Shown here one piece after another: positions 47,656 through 62,085 of a DNA stretch of 64,000 nucleotides. The DNA comes from Brevipalpus yothersi (Eukaryota > Arthropoda > Arachnida > Trombidiformes > Tenuipalpidae). Position numbers and translations under genes: made by a program. Every line of letters begins with the position of its first letter. The stretch's first letter is position 1. The stretch lies in contig QZCP01000457.1 in NCBI GenBank assembly GCA_003956705.1, positions 1 to 64,000 of the forward strand, written 5' to 3'. Below the pieces are notes generated by a model. It searched no databases, was not told the origin of the DNA, and worked only from the letters and a program-made list of their open reading frames with translations.

Positions 47656-50600
47656 TTTCCTTCTCGATATTATCGCTTCAAATTGGCTTCCCGTTTCTAT
47701 TTTCTTGTCTCTTTCGTTCTCTTTACTGAGCCATCTTCTTTCTCTCTTTCTATCGTTTTCTCACTAATATCGATGATTTGATGGATGCTTTTCGAGCGAA
47801 AAAAAATAGTAAAAAAGGAAGACACAGGTTTTCAGGAAGATTCGAGCGGATATTCGGCCTGTGGAGCTGGGTTCATCATCGATCTGCTCGAACGAACACC
47901 AATCGACCAGTAGTTCTTTGACTCCATGTCTATCATGCTCTCTCTCTCTCTCTCTCTCTCTCCTCATCGGCGGTCAAAGGTATATACTTTTTTTGCCCAA
48001 AAACTCAGGCAAACATACGGCTAATGTCGATGAGAGAGGCCATAGCATTGATTTGGCCTGAAAAAAGTGTGTGTTGTTTTCCTCTTCTCTTCCTCTTCTC
48101 TCTCTTCCGAAATAAATGCTAGTCAATCAGAATGGAAACGAAACGCAATTGACCGATAGAAAAGAAAGTGAGAATTCAAGGAGCGTGTCACCAACATGAG
48201 ATGGTATTCGAATTAACCTTTGAAAATTGTGGCTCGAAAAAATTATCTCAACAGTAGCCTCAGCAGAGTCATTAATTGTCAACGAAAAAGAAAAGTGTAC
48301 AAGAGTCAGGCGAATGTTTATCGGCATGATTTCGAACGTCTGCTCTTCTCTCTCTCTCTTCATTTCTTCTTTGCTCCTCATCAAGGAAGAGAGGATCTCT
48401 TCTGCAGTGGCCACTAACTAGCCACTGGGATGGACTAGCAACATCGGTCGAACGAAGCTCGTGGAAGTCATTAGTGTGCGAATAACAAGATGCTCGAGCC
48501 CAAAATGACACCCACACTCAGGACACACAATCAACATCTTTAATCATTGGCAAGAGAGAGAAAGAGATAGAGAGAAATCGCCCTTTTTTACAGTTGCTGC
48601 TTTCTTTTACACAGAGATAGAGATAGAGACAGAGAATGGCAAATTCACGAGCGAAGCAAGATTTGCCCTTTGACCGAATAGCTTAGGAGAGAAGGACCTT
48701 TTCAAAACAAGCCATCCAGGTACCTTCTTTGGACATCCCAGGCCATGAAAGTCATTATTCTCTCCCGCTCTCTCTCGCTCGCTTGCTCGAACAGCTTACA
48801 GAACCACTGCACCATAGGCACCTCCGAACTTATTCATTCCCGAAGCCCCATTTTCTAGCCCTCTCTTCAACAATTATGTTCCCCAACAAACACACACAAC
48901 TCGGGCTGCAAGTCCATGTAAGAAAGTCTCTTTCTCTCTCTCCTCTTACCTGAGTCGTGGTGTTTCAACTCAATTGCGGGCCATTTCAGTTCCCTGCTTC
49001 CCCTCACCTTACAGAGTGTACCTGACGGAGAGAGATCGGCCGATCTTTCTCTCTCTCTCTCTCTCTCTTCTTTACCTTGTACAGTGGGCTTCACAGGCCA
49101 CTTTGGACCGGTTTCAGCCCCTCATCTTTCTCTTCTCTTCCTTACTTTTTCGTCTTCTTCTTCTTCTTATTTTCGGCTCTCTCTTGGCAGGACGCTCTTC
49201 CAAGCAGCTTGCAGCTTCCCTCTTCGTGGCCGAAATTTACCTTGAGGAAAGAAAGCTGAGCGTTCAGATCGGTCCGAGAGATTGCCCCAAGAAGAGAGAG
49301 AAGAGAGGAGAGAAAAAGGCCGGGGGCCAAGGGAAGGTGGTTGAGGAGGAGGGGGCCAGTGGATGATGGAGAGAGAGAATAAAGAAGAAGAAAAAGGGCC
49401 AAGCAGGCGGTGGAGAGAGAGAAGAGAAAAAAAACATGGACAAAATAAAATCTCAAGATGGTCCGAGAGAGGAGGAGAGAGTGTATCGATACTGTTTTTT
49501 TGCTCGACTTTTGGGAATTATCAGTCCCGCCCGTTTGGTTTTGGAACCTCTCTTCTTCATCTTCCATCTTTCATCTCTCTCTCTCTTTACAGAGATTTTT
49601 CGCCTTCATGATGAATGTACAGGTAAAATTGTTCACATGTTGTGGGCGATCATATCAGAGAAAGAGAGAGAGAGAGAGAAAGCGACAGTCCGAAGAGAGA
49701 TTAAATGAGCATTCAGATAAATTATGACCAATGCTATTGCTCTCGGTATGCTTGCCAAGATTAATTAGTTAAACTCCTCCGCTAACAAAATAGGATCATA
49801 GGTTTTCCATGGAGAGAAATAATCCATTTACCACACTGGATTGATTGAGCTCATGCGAAAAGTATCTGAAGCTTTCTCAAGAAATTCTGTGAGACCATTC
49901 TGATCATGAAATGATAGTGATGACCATTGAAAGGAAGAAAAAAAGTTTGCAAGCCCAAATGATTCCAACTGTTAATCATCATTCACTTGACCATCCATGG
50001 AATGCAGTAACAAAATCCTGACCACTTTTGGGCGATCAAAAATTACCAAGTCAACAATTGAGTTTTTCCAAACACGCATCACGATTATATCCAACTTTCT
50101 ATTTGAATTTGAGCTACTGATCACATTCAGCTTCATTTTTTTCAGCCTCCTCACATATTTTTTCAAAGAGAGAGGTTTTCTGGATGCACGGGTATATGAT
50201 AATTAGGGATAATTCATCGGTGGCTCTCAATGATAATTTATCGAAGATGATGCAGAAAATGGCTTCTGATGATGAACGTTGATCCATCGGAGGCTGGGTT
50301 AATGGGTTTGCTTGCTCATGGAGGAGCGCATAAATGAAGAGAAAGAGAGAGAAAGAGAGGGGCAAATATTAACCAAGACCATGAGCCCGTTGAATCAATT
50401 TTTTAATTCACTCTTCGGGAATATTTTGAGCTTCCAAAATAGTAGTTTGAAGTAATTGAGAGGTTCACTGATCATCACCATCTTCCTACTCTTCTCTTTC
50501 TTTTGATCATCTTTTTATTTTTCTTCTTCTTCTTCACTCTTCTCTCTCTCTCATTCTTTGAAGCATCTTTCCAGCTTCTGGTATTTGTATGCATATTAAA

Positions 50601-51840
50601 GCGAAGCAAGAGAAGAAGATTCTTTTCGTTACAGGAATTCTGTTTCGTTGATGAAAAGAGGCAACAAGATTGAAAGCTTCGGAGGTACTCAGATAGAGAG
50701 AGAATGTGTGTGTATAAGAATACTAGTCATCCTCATGAGTCAGAAAAAGTTGGATGGCGGGAAGATAATGGTTCCTTAGGATGAAGAGGTTGGTCCTCAG
50801 GCAGTCTCTATGCTCCAGGGGAGTAAAAATTTTGCCTCCTCTTTCTAATTCTTTCGTTCATCATCCACGCCAGAATCATCTCTCTCTATCTTTCTCTGAA
50901 TGATTGTCATACCTGGCGAGTGGCAAGTGAATGGAATCACTGGAAGAGGCTTGAGGAAGGGGATGAAGAAAAAATTGTGCAACCAAAGATGCTGATTACC
51001 CTGTGTGTGTGTACATAACTGGAATGGTTGGCCCAGTAGATAGATGATAGGAATAGCCCATGAATGTCTGAATTCATCCGAAGGATGGACTTCTTTTCAC
51101 TTTCTCTCTCCACTATTCTTCCCGCCAGTTGATCATTCACTATCTCTTTCTATCCCTCTCACAGTCTCTCTCTCTTTTTCCTTTGGTCCTCTTCACTTGG
51201 CTCCTTACCACTTCACTTGTTTCTTCCAATCTTCTTACATAGTCTCATACTATCTCCACCCTTTGGAATAATAGAAGATGAATCCCCACCATCAGAGCCG
51301 CCTGGAAAGTTTATGAAAAGGCAAGAATGATGCCTGATGGAGCAATGGAAATGAATGTTGCTGTGTGAATTGCTTGTTACTGTTGAAAGCTTTTGTCAGA
51401 TTACTCCATAAGATTCAGTTGCATTATGGTTAGAAGAATTTTGACAAGCTTGATCAGAGAATTTGGATTCAAGAACAAATGAATGAATGGTAAAAAATAT
51501 CCTTAAGATTTTTACTTAATTCGGTCGAGCATTAGTGAAAAACAGGTATCACTGAGCATCACTGCACTCAACACTAGACACTACTTTGCACTAGTTTCGG
51601 AAACGAAAAAAAAACTCTCCTAAAATGTATCCAAAATTCACGCTCAATCTTGCAGGGAGAAAGGATTGAAGAAAATTTTTATTTGTTCAGACCAAGTTAT
51701 CTTGATTTTTATTACACCTCTTCTATGGCAGTAACCTGTTACAACCGAGTGATTGGCTTCCACACTTACCAGCCTGGCCAGGTTGAGTCAATCATTTTCA
51801 CATTGAGAGAGAAATTTTCTGGTTTGCTTTCTAAACTCAT

Positions 51841-51843
<3 letters not shown>

Positions 51844-51908
<65 letters not shown>
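51844..51908. repeat. (GA)n microsatellite followed by GAA repeats
   Basis: About 64 bp of uninterrupted GA dinucleotides, followed to about 51930 by GAA/GAAGAG units. Confidence 0.95.
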
Positions 51909-51911
<3 letters not shown>

Positions 51912-53537
51912 AGAAGAAGAGGAAGAAGAGGCATAAAGTTTGTTTGATCGTGAATACAGTATTGTACACCTGAAAGTGAAATACAAGGGAATACAGTATA
52001 AACAAGCAGATCTGGAAAGTAAACTTTTCATCTGTACTTTCTTCTACTTTTTTTTCTATGGACCAAATTTATCTTCTTCTATCTTATGGGCAGCTATACT
52101 TACACGCCAAAATGAAGCCCTCAAGACATGGCTTTTTTTTTCTTTCACCGTTTATCAATTGGACTTAACATGTCCAGGGTAAAGTCAAAGTGATTATGGA
52201 AAGCTTCTATCATTCTCTCTCTGTATATGTGTATCTGAATACATTTACATTGGACTGATAGCAGTAGCAGTAGAGGTGGAAGAAAAAAGCGGATGAGCCC
52301 AGCATTTTTTGGTCAAGTGCAAGTTACAAATCAGCCAAGCAATAACAACATTTACCCTATGGAAATGGAATCATCGAGCTCAGCAGTATACTAAACCCCT
52401 CCAGCAATCTGGACCAATTCATGGACCCTCGACGGGTGGAAAGTCCTCTTTTTTCTTGGGACAAGTGAAAAAGAGATACATACAAGTTCTGGACACAGGA
52501 CCTTTGCTCGAATTTGTGTGTATACCAGCACTTTTTTCGCGGGAATAAACTTTCTTTCCCTACTGTACTGTTTGGGCTTTATTTCTATAGGACACGATCA
52601 AGTGTAAGTGATTTCGGTATTGCTCATCAGTGGCTCAACATCGTGCTAAGAGCTTGTTCTTTTTCTCATTCTAAGCGAAATGTGGCCTCACGATATTGCA
52701 CACACACGCATATACACACAGCATCTTCTCAATTTCTTTTGGGAAAGATTACATTGAGAAAAATTTTTCCCTCGTGAAAAAAAAGAAATCTGAGGGAATT
52801 AAAATTCGACTGAGCAGCTTATCCAATCAGAGGGAAGAGAGAAAGAGGATTTAGTTTGAGAGAGAGAAAATCTTTGGGAGTTCCATCAAACCCACTCATA
52901 AGTCACCATAATTTTTCGGCTCAACCACAAACTTTAGCTACACACATGCGATGGGTAAATGTTGGATATACTTCGAAGGTATGGACTTGGATTTTCAAAT
53001 GATAATGATTCAAATGTTCACTGTCAATGATGGTTAGAGAGAGAAGTTGGAATGGACTTCACCACCAAGTATGGATCCCGATTAAGGGTGGATAGTAGAT
53101 GGTAAAGATGTGAAATGATCGGCATGATAGTTAGGAGAAGATAGAAAATGAACGGAGGCGTCGGCTAATTTTGGGTATTAACTGTCTTGTTGTGAAGATA
53201 GAGAGAGAAGGTAGATAGAGGTAGAAAAAAAAGGTAGGCATGATTAGGATGGCAAAATATTGCTCATCTATATGATTGTTGTGCTTGTTTTATAATGTAT
53301 AAGCCTGATTAATGGTGATGTTTAGAGCATCGAGAGTGTTCACCTTGTTCGCCTCCATATTCTCTTTTCCACTCAAAAGTTAAGCCACCAGTCAAAGTGT
53401 GGAGAGAGAGAGAGGAACCTTAAAATGGCCGGAACTATTTATCCCCTCTTCCTTGTACATACATACATACCTGTATGTACCTGGGCTATTTTGAATGGTT
53501 ACTAAAGTTATTGAATTATGGCCCACAGTATAAGTGA

Positions 53538-53542
<5 letters not shown>

Positions 53543-53578
<36 letters not shown>
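53543..53578. repeat. (GT)n microsatellite
   Basis: About 36 bp of uninterrupted GT dinucleotides; one of the few non-GA repeats here. Confidence 0.93.
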
Positions 53579-53579
<1 letters not shown>

Positions 53580-54342
53580 TTTGGACAACTGTAATAGCAT
53601 GATCGAAGCACCAATTTCACACCCATCATTCATATAATGTAAAAACAATGTAGCATATACATTGACTTGTTTCTTTAACACGTATTTGTGATCTTTTATT
53701 TTCCAAATTTTCTGATGTATAAAGAGAGAGAAGGAAAGTTCTCTCTTAAACACAATCAAACAAATCAATTTTTGATCATTTGCAAACATGTGGTCAATAT
53801 CTTACTGATAACGTTGAGAAGGAGAATCTTTATTCCATAAAAATGGATAGAAAATCAGGAGACTAAGCCAAACTTTCCTGCAAACAGAGAGAGCAATTCA
53901 TTTATACTTATACAAATTTTCATGAAGCAATTCCCATTTCTTTCCTCTGGATAAAGTATATACATGTACATGTATATAAGCTTCTCTCTCTCTACTTACT
54001 CCTTAGTCCTCACCTGGACGGAAAAGTAATCAGAGAGGTAATTGCGAGAAATGTATCAAATTATGAATAATCGAGAATGATGTCCGTGTCTTCATGAGTC
54101 ACTAAGAGGCAAGCTAATCGTTTCTCCTTCTCCTTATTCCTTCTTTTTTTGTTCTCAGTTTTCTTCACTTTCCAAAATAAATCCATGATGAGACAGAACT
54201 TTTCATTTCACAAGTTTCCCACCGATCAACTGGAGAAAAAGAACTCCTTTTGGGAAGACTATTTACGAGTCATCCTCTATCATCAGCACCTCTGATATCT
54301 GTCCTCTTGTATATATACAAGTTAGCCTCTCTTCCCACTTGT

Positions 54343-54348
<6 letters not shown>

Positions 54349-54379
<31 letters not shown>
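54349..54379. repeat. (CT)n microsatellite
   Basis: About 30 bp of CT dinucleotides. Confidence 0.9.
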
Positions 54380-54382
<3 letters not shown>

Positions 54383-54790
54383 TCTGTCCTGAGAAGATGA
54401 TGAGAAAAAACTTTTCTTTCTTTTCTTCTTCTTCTTATTCTTCTGAATGTTTCGTTTGTGTCACCAAACTAGGGGCAGAAAGTGGATAGTCCGAGAAAGG
54501 GAAACAATTTTCTTCCCGCAAAGAAAGTGAATGAGAAAAAAATTGTCAAACATACAGAGAAAGTATCATGAGGAATCATGGATATTCCAGGCTATCTGAA
54601 TTTCTCATTCTTTCATCACAAATCTTATTCATCTATCTGATGGGAATAGTGTGTGTGTATAAAAGGAGAAAATTTACAACTTGAATAGAATCAAAATTGA
54701 TATACATATGTGTACATGTATATATTTTTTATTGGCTCTACCTTACATTAGACTTTTATCCTGTCCATGGGAATATCCAAAATCTCCAGG

Positions 54791-54792
<2 letters not shown>

Positions 54793-54826
<34 letters not shown>
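54793..54826. repeat. (CT)n microsatellite
   Basis: About 34 bp of CT dinucleotides followed by three CTAT units. Confidence 0.9.
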
Positions 54827-54837
<11 letters not shown>

Positions 54838-56020
54838 TTCTCTGTCTATCCACAATCTTTGCACAAACAGAGCTGGCCGTTTTTTTTATTCTCACACACA
54901 TAGACCGATTCTCTACCTATTATTATTATTCACCTTTGATGTTTGTCCAACGATTTTTCTCACAGCATACGATAAGATTGTTGAAGAGAGTCTCTTGCTT
55001 GTGTTGTCGAAGGAAAATTTTATATATTGAATGCTAATGACGGAGAGCAATGGTCTTGATTCTTAAATATGAAATATAAAAATTTGATGACCTGAAAAAA
55101 TTAGAATCGCTAGGTCAAGCGTTTTTCGATTGCTGGTACTTATCGAAAAATATATCTAAATGATTCATTTTATCTTATTTTAAGCTATTTTAGACTGTAA
55201 CTTTGCCTTCATTCATGACTCTATGATACAATCGAGTGTTTTTTCATTGTGAAAAGAAAAATTTTTTTGAAGTACAAATTCTGAAACTCATTCATAACCT
55301 TCAATGAAACATTTTTCATGAAAAATTTCTACTCTCATTCAATACCGATATTGTAAGAGAGTTGAAAAAAACTGAGCTGATTTTTCCATGAGATCAGGAT
55401 CAACAGGACAGTAGAAAAGTGACCAGCTTTCATACACCTTCTTGATCATCAAGAATCTTACTTTTTTCACACTTATTCCATGATATGTCACTCTTTTACA
55501 GTTTGCATTGCCCAATTCACATGGCTTTTGAGGTCACCTATTTTCTATTTATCTATTCATTTTTCATGGAAAAATTTTCAAATGCTTCACGAGAAAGAAG
55601 ATAATTTATCCAGATGATACATTCTTCTTCATCCCAGCATCTCACGTATCGAATGATGATGATGGTGATAAGAAGAGGAAAGCATGTGAATCAAAAAAGT
55701 CAGGTCAAATCTGAGCCCTACGATATATGTGTGCATAGGCAGAGAGAGAGGAAGTGAATAAAAATATGCAATTAAATGATTTTTCAACTCCACTCCACGA
55801 AAAAAGGAGAATCATAATTTCATCCATTCATTTATTCATTCATCTTTTTCCTATCTCATACTCATTCGAAACTCATTTAGTTTCATGTTTCATAGGGCCT
55901 TTAAAACAAAAGTGGCGAAAGCGTGAACTCTGAAAAGGTGAGCCTATGAGGCCACACACACAAATGATAAACTGAATGGCTCAATTTGAATGCCAAGAAG
56001 GTGGAGAGGGTGGATAAAAC

Positions 56021-56025
<5 letters not shown>

Positions 56026-56091
<66 letters not shown>
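56026..56091. repeat. (GA)n microsatellite
   Basis: About 65 bp of uninterrupted GA dinucleotides. Confidence 0.95.
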
Positions 56092-56094
<3 letters not shown>

Positions 56095-58187
56095 AATCGC
56101 ACCTCCGGCTTGATCAAAGAAGAAGTAGTGAGCAGCATAATTATCAGGTAAACAAGAGAGTAGAATGCAAATTTTTCTTTTGGAGAGGCGGAAAAGCATT
56201 TTGGATAAATTTTTCAGGTTAACTTGAGCATTAGTCAAAAATTCAGAGAGCATTTGATGGAATGTTTAGTCGATTTTCGTTGATCTTACAAAATCTTCAT
56301 CAACATCGTCATCATCATTTCTTTTGCTCATCATCTTTTTTTTGATTCCAACGATTTTCCTCCTCCATCCATCCATTCTCATTTCACCTATTTTTGTATC
56401 GATTGTCTCTCCTCTCTCTATTCTCTATTCTTTCCATTATCCTTTTCATTCGCTCATCTTTTCTTAGAACTTCTTTTTTTTCTCCAAAGAAGTATACATG
56501 TAAGAAGAAAGGAAGAGAAATAGAAAGAGAAGAAAGGAAAATGAAGATCCAGAAGCAAAAAATGCTGAAACACATCAAATACATTCAACTCTATTCATGC
56601 GGGCTCAAGATGAGAGATGAGGCCACAATTTTGGGCTCAAAGCACGCGTTTCAATTTTACTCTTCATTATCACCACTGGAATACAGTATTTTTGGGCTAT
56701 ATTCTATTTTCATCGTGAACTTGAGTTCCGTCATCACTCATCACTCTTCACTTTTCTCTCTCTGGTTAAGTATGTGTACATGAAGCAATCAACCAGGCTA
56801 AGATAATCAAAATTCCAATCCAAGGTATACTTGAATGTTAGCCAGGCAACAAGTGCGGGCATTGACGGTAGAGAGCATGGTATGGTGTTGGAAGTTTGAA
56901 CCACCCATTGCAGGTCACTTTCACCAGTTGATCAGAGCCTCATCTCTCATTCAAACATCATGCATGCCAAGTACATCATCATATATATTCCAGATAGAGA
57001 GAGAAGAGATTCCAAGATCATCAAGGCTTGCTGATGATGATCTTCAGATGCATAAATGCACACATACACACACACAAGCTGAGAAGAGAGATCATCACAT
57101 CATCATCTATCCTAACCTGTTAACACCCAGTATAATTGAAAACAAAATATTTGCCCAAATGTTCAGATAGTTAAGATGGGTAGTGTATGAATACTTTGCT
57201 CCAACAGAATTCAGGAGAATAACTTGAAATGACCTCATCATGATGATTTTTGAGTGTGTATGTGTGTATAAGTTAAGGATTTTGATTTTGAAAAGAAAAA
57301 TTTTGATCTTCCAAAGATGCTGGCACAAAATGGCGGGGAAAGAAAGAAGATACAGATATTCATGATACATCTTATACAAATCGATAAAACGGATGATTTA
57401 TGCGGGTGGTCGGTCTGGACGAAGGATGAATGTGCCAGTCGTTGATGGATAATGATAATGATAATGGCTGGCTTGATTTGATCGCTTCAATGAAGATGAA
57501 GAAAATCTGATGGCTAAGTTTATGTGGTTTGTGTATGTGTCTACCTGTCTGTATGTGTTTTGTGGTCTGTTTGATAACTATCATCATCATTTTGGCTCTT
57601 TGAATCAACAGCTATTCAAAGTTTGGGAAGCGAGACGCGCGAGCTCAAATTCCGCTAATTTTTGTTCTCATTCCAACATGATAAAGAAGTTGAATATAAT
57701 TTTTTTTGACAACAAGAAATTGAACTCATAATCTAACAAGACTTACCCACTGTTTATATATTGAGTTTGTCTGATTGTGTGTGTGGTTAAATTTTTCCCA
57801 TCTTTTTCGGTTCTCATGCAATTCTTATTGAAGAATCGGGAGAAGAATGATGATGATCATCATGTATGTATGAATGTATCATATTGTGTGAAAGAATTTG
57901 AGTTGACTTTTGAAAAAGATTTCTCTTTCTTCTCTCTCATGATCAATGAGAGAATGATGGGTTACATTGGGCAGGACAATATGAGAGATGTGATAATAGT
58001 GATGATTCAGTTGATGATTCAAAGAGATTTTTTTTTCTCTCAAAAACAACTTAATTCAACGACAATCTGAGAGAAAGAGAGGTGATTGACGTTACTTAAG
58101 CTTGGAATAATTTTACTTTTTTCGATGAATAGCTGAGATTGTGAGACTTTCTCTTCATTTTCTTTGGTGTAGCTTAAGAGCTCAAGA

Positions 58188-58215
58188 ATGTTATCAAGAA
58201 ATCTCTTGATAACAT
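58188..58215. repeat. Short perfect inverted repeat
   Basis: ATGTTATCAAGA and its exact reverse complement are separated by four bases (AATC), giving a 12-bp-stem hairpin or a palindromic binding site. Nothing coding lies near it. Confidence 0.75.
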
Positions 58216-61076
58216 CATTTAGATCAGCTAAAGTGCGTGTGTGTGTACAGATCGAATATTGATTCGATTCGATTTAATTTCAACGAGAGCGTTTCCAATC
58301 AGTAGGTCACACTTGTGGCAAAATCAAATGGAGAGATATATTTTGGGGTAAAATAGAGAGAATCTTTTTTTTCTACATCTGTTGATTGTGAAAGACAGTT
58401 ACCACCAGCATTTCTACCGGCAGCATCAATTTCTATGTAAATTATTTGAGAGAAAAAAAGTAATTTGAATAAGAGCATTGATCTACTGGATCAAATAGTA
58501 GTAGATCATAGTAGTGGTGGTATCATGCTACGGGGCCAGATTGTTGGCCAATAGAGAAAGTTCAAGTTCAGAAGTACACATCAAGAGATAGAAATTAATT
58601 TGAATACATCAGATAGCAAAAGGAAAGAAGAAATTGAGCGAATGCATATTTAATAGGAAAACGAATTGATTTGCTTCTCATTTAGCGAGGACCCAGTTGA
58701 TTTTGATGGAGAAAATGAAAGCGTTCTCTGACAAAACAAACATTCGGGCATTAAGAATTGAGAATTGAGATGGCGAAGATCTGATTTCCATTTCTGAATC
58801 GATAATTCAGATGTTACGCTAGAGAGGAAAAGTGATTATTATTTTCTTTTTCTGAATGGATAAAGTTTCTTTGGATTTCATTTTCTTCAACTACCAGAGC
58901 ATTAGCCAGCGAAGTGGGTTCAAGGAAATCTTAGTAGTAGCAGAATGCCCCATGAAAAGTATCCACAGAAAAATATGAATGCTTTTATAGTACAGATTTG
59001 AATTGAAATTCAAAGGCAAGCTAATAACAATGATTCTTCATTCTTATTTTTCCCAAGACATGAGCTGATGAATGGTCATACTAAGTCCCGCTCGCCTCAG
59101 GCCTAACATGCGGACAAACTAGCCTTCAGAATCGATGCTTGATCCTCCCTTTGGCCCTCTCATCGGCCATCGGTCGAAACTTGGATGGTTCCTATTCAGG
59201 TTGAAAGTTGATTATAGTCACTATTTTGGATAGGGAATAAAAGGCTCGCCAGTAACAATAGACAGCCTTTCTCAAGGGCACACGCTGCCATACTTATAAA
59301 TACATGTGTGTATGTGTGTGTAAGAAGAAAGATTCCTTTTTTCAATCACCCAAGAAGGTCAATAAATAGAGAAGCCAAGCGGTCAGTGATTCTGGTTGAT
59401 TTCACCGGAACGAATAGACCGGACTATAAGAGGTGCCAAAAACTCGTTGGCCTCTCTTCTTTTCTTATATTCCTTCAGTATTCTTCTACTCATTTCCACC
59501 CTCAAAAACATGGTATATACACACACTTGAACTATTCTTCTTCTTCCAGTAGGGATAGATAGTTGCTTTTTCCAAAGTGTTGGTCAAGGCAAAAGCCAAA
59601 CCCATCTTGGACATACCCGGAACCTGATGCCACCGCTAATCGGTGTGGTTATTTTTCCGCCTTTTTTCATCATTTCTTCTTATTATACCTTCTTACTTTG
59701 CCTCTCTCTCTCTATCTCCATCTTTTTACTGGACGATTAGCTTTTCAGCATCCAACATTCAATGATTCCAATTCTTTTTCTACCTCCCAACGAATTTTTT
59801 TTTCTGTATACTTTTACACAAGCTACACACGCTTTGACTGTGTATGTGAGTGTATGCAACTGGACACACGAGATATTTTTCTTTCTTTCTTATTCTAATT
59901 AGAATGCACGTTTCAAGGTATGGATAGAATATCGGTAAAAGATTTTAGATTCTGATTACTTGACTGATGGTAAGCAATCGCGGCAATCATGAGCCACTCC
60001 AATGATAATAAGTGATTTCATTTCGAAATTAACATTCAAACAATCGAGATAGATGGAAAAAATTTTTCCACTCATGGGTTGAGAGATAGTATTTACTCTT
60101 ATGCAATCGGTAATCTAATGTATGCTTGACTATGTTTTCATTTATTTTCTTTTTCGAGTTAATTCGAAACATTACTGAGCATTGATAAACATTCAAGTGG
60201 ATTCATAAATTGTACCTTACGAATGGATCAACAAAAGTTTATCGGTGCATAAATTAAGTCCCGAGTGGAAAGTGAATTCATGATGATGAAATCAAATGGA
60301 AATCTAATCATTGAGAAAAAGAGAAGTCAAACAAATGTACTCAATGTACATTATGAATCAAGGTGGTCATTGGGCTTGGAACTTTTAAGATGTGGCCTAA
60401 AAATTGCGATTATTCTGTAAACCACACACACACAAACTTATTCGCAAGTAATCACGAAGAATGTTGTTGAAATTTTTCTTCTCTCTCTCCTCTTTCATCT
60501 TCTGATTGGGATCAATGAAATCAACTAGTACATCATGAATGATCATGCTGAACTTTCTCTTTCATCGTTCATTCTCTTGAATATCGGTTCATGCCCTAAT
60601 TTTTGGGCTACCTTCGAATAACAATAAGAAACGCGCATACTTTCTACAAAAGGACTGGCCTGATGATGGAGAGAAGATGGATGGTGTGGATAAGAGAGAG
60701 ATGAATCAAGAGTATAACTATCGAAGCAAAAGTAGAGCCGAAGATGAGGCGAAAGATGTTCCTCAGATTTTCTCTCTCTCTCCTCTTCTCCATCAGTATA
60801 ACTAGACCATCCAAAAAAGAGTGTGTATATGTAAGAAGAGATGGGTCTTAGGGGAAGAAGAGAGATGGAAAGAGAAGATGAAGATTGAGAGGAGAGAGAG
60901 AGAAAAAAATGGAAGATGGATGATCAAGATGAATATTTAGGCCTCACTTGATGTTCATGGAATGAGAGATAGATAGAGAGAGAGAAGAGGGAATAGAGCA
61001 GTTGAACGGGTTTTTGGCCTTCCCGCTTCTTTTCATTCCACAATCTTAAATCATGCTATTCATGTGAAATAGTCAG

Positions 61077-61079
<3 letters not shown>

Positions 61080-61112
<33 letters not shown>
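61080..61112. repeat. (GA)n microsatellite
   Basis: About 32 bp of GA dinucleotides, about 1 kb upstream of the second hydroxyacid oxidase duplication. Confidence 0.93.
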
Positions 61113-61117
<5 letters not shown>

Positions 61118-61243
61118 ATAGTTGGCCTGACTATGATTCCGATCATTCTACGTTCACTAGCCAGAATAGATGAATCAAAGCCATCGTCCAGTAATCTGAT
61201 AGAGCAAATTTTAATGGCCTCCAGCAGATCTACGTGAACTGTG

Positions 61244-61248
<5 letters not shown>

Positions 61249-61294
<46 letters not shown>
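61249..61294. repeat. (CT)n microsatellite
   Basis: About 45 bp of uninterrupted CT dinucleotides; in the opposite orientation to the GA tract 140 bp before it. Confidence 0.94.
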
Positions 61295-61298
<4 letters not shown>

Positions 61299-62085
61299 GC
61301 CCTTAGACTTTTCTCTCTCTCTTTTTTTTAAAATTGGGTTTTTATGCCCGCATTTTGCCGCTCTTTTTTATTCATCGGCTTGAATGTTGGCACACGAGAT
61401 AGATAGAAAGAAGCGGGCTTTTATCAAAACTAGTTATTATAATAAGTATAATGGTCTATCTCTCTCTCTTTCTCTCCAGCTTTGGCTACAAATGATGTAA
61501 GAATTCAATTCAATGATTAGATTTTCATGATCACCATGATGGTGATAATGACAGACTTCTGGAATTTGCTCAAATTCTCTGGTCTGTAAGCGTGGACCAA
61601 ATTTCACCGTTCGTCAGTATAGTAAACTTTCTTCGTTGGTTTGGTCCAACTTTCAGCTTATTATTAATGCTAAAACAGACCTCACGAATCAGTATCTCCC
61701 CAGATAATCAGTGATCATGATAGAAAAGATGCAATATGAGATTAATATTCACAATCAGGATATTAGCATGAGAGAAACAGAGTGATCATGTCCATTACAT
61801 TAGAGTCCATAGGTCCTGGATTTATGTTAAAATTGATCCTCCGAGGCACAAGGAAAGATTGTTTCGAAGATTGTTTCAACTGATTGGAGAGCAATGTTGA
61901 AGAAAATCTTTTCCAGTCATTTTATCGTGAAAAACCGCTTGCTGATTAGATCTACAGTAGTTATCACAATTTTTGACCTAAAACTCTTTCATTCAATCAA
62001 TTTCTAGGGTAACATCTAGTGAGCTCATTGTTGTCATGGCTTGATGATATGAGGAAGTAAAACTGTTATATCTCAAGACAATCTA

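Larger units (their letters stand above)
45095..62085. other. 17-kb gene desert, probably upstream intron or regulatory region of the USP54/echinus-type gene
   Basis: No supported coding exon was found on either strand. The region contrasts with the gene-dense left part of the window. It holds many GA/CT, GT and AC repeats, repeated GGCC- and GGGC-containing short motifs (notably TTTGGGC or its reverse complement at about ten places), and repeated TGTACATG strings. The missing first exons of the USP54/echinus-type gene should lie either here or beyond the window. Long open frames come from simple repeats. Confidence 0.5.

Noticed and set aside
59308..59898. Two plus-strand open frames in the desert
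   Set aside because: No start context, domain or codon pattern supports them, and they include repeat-derived runs.
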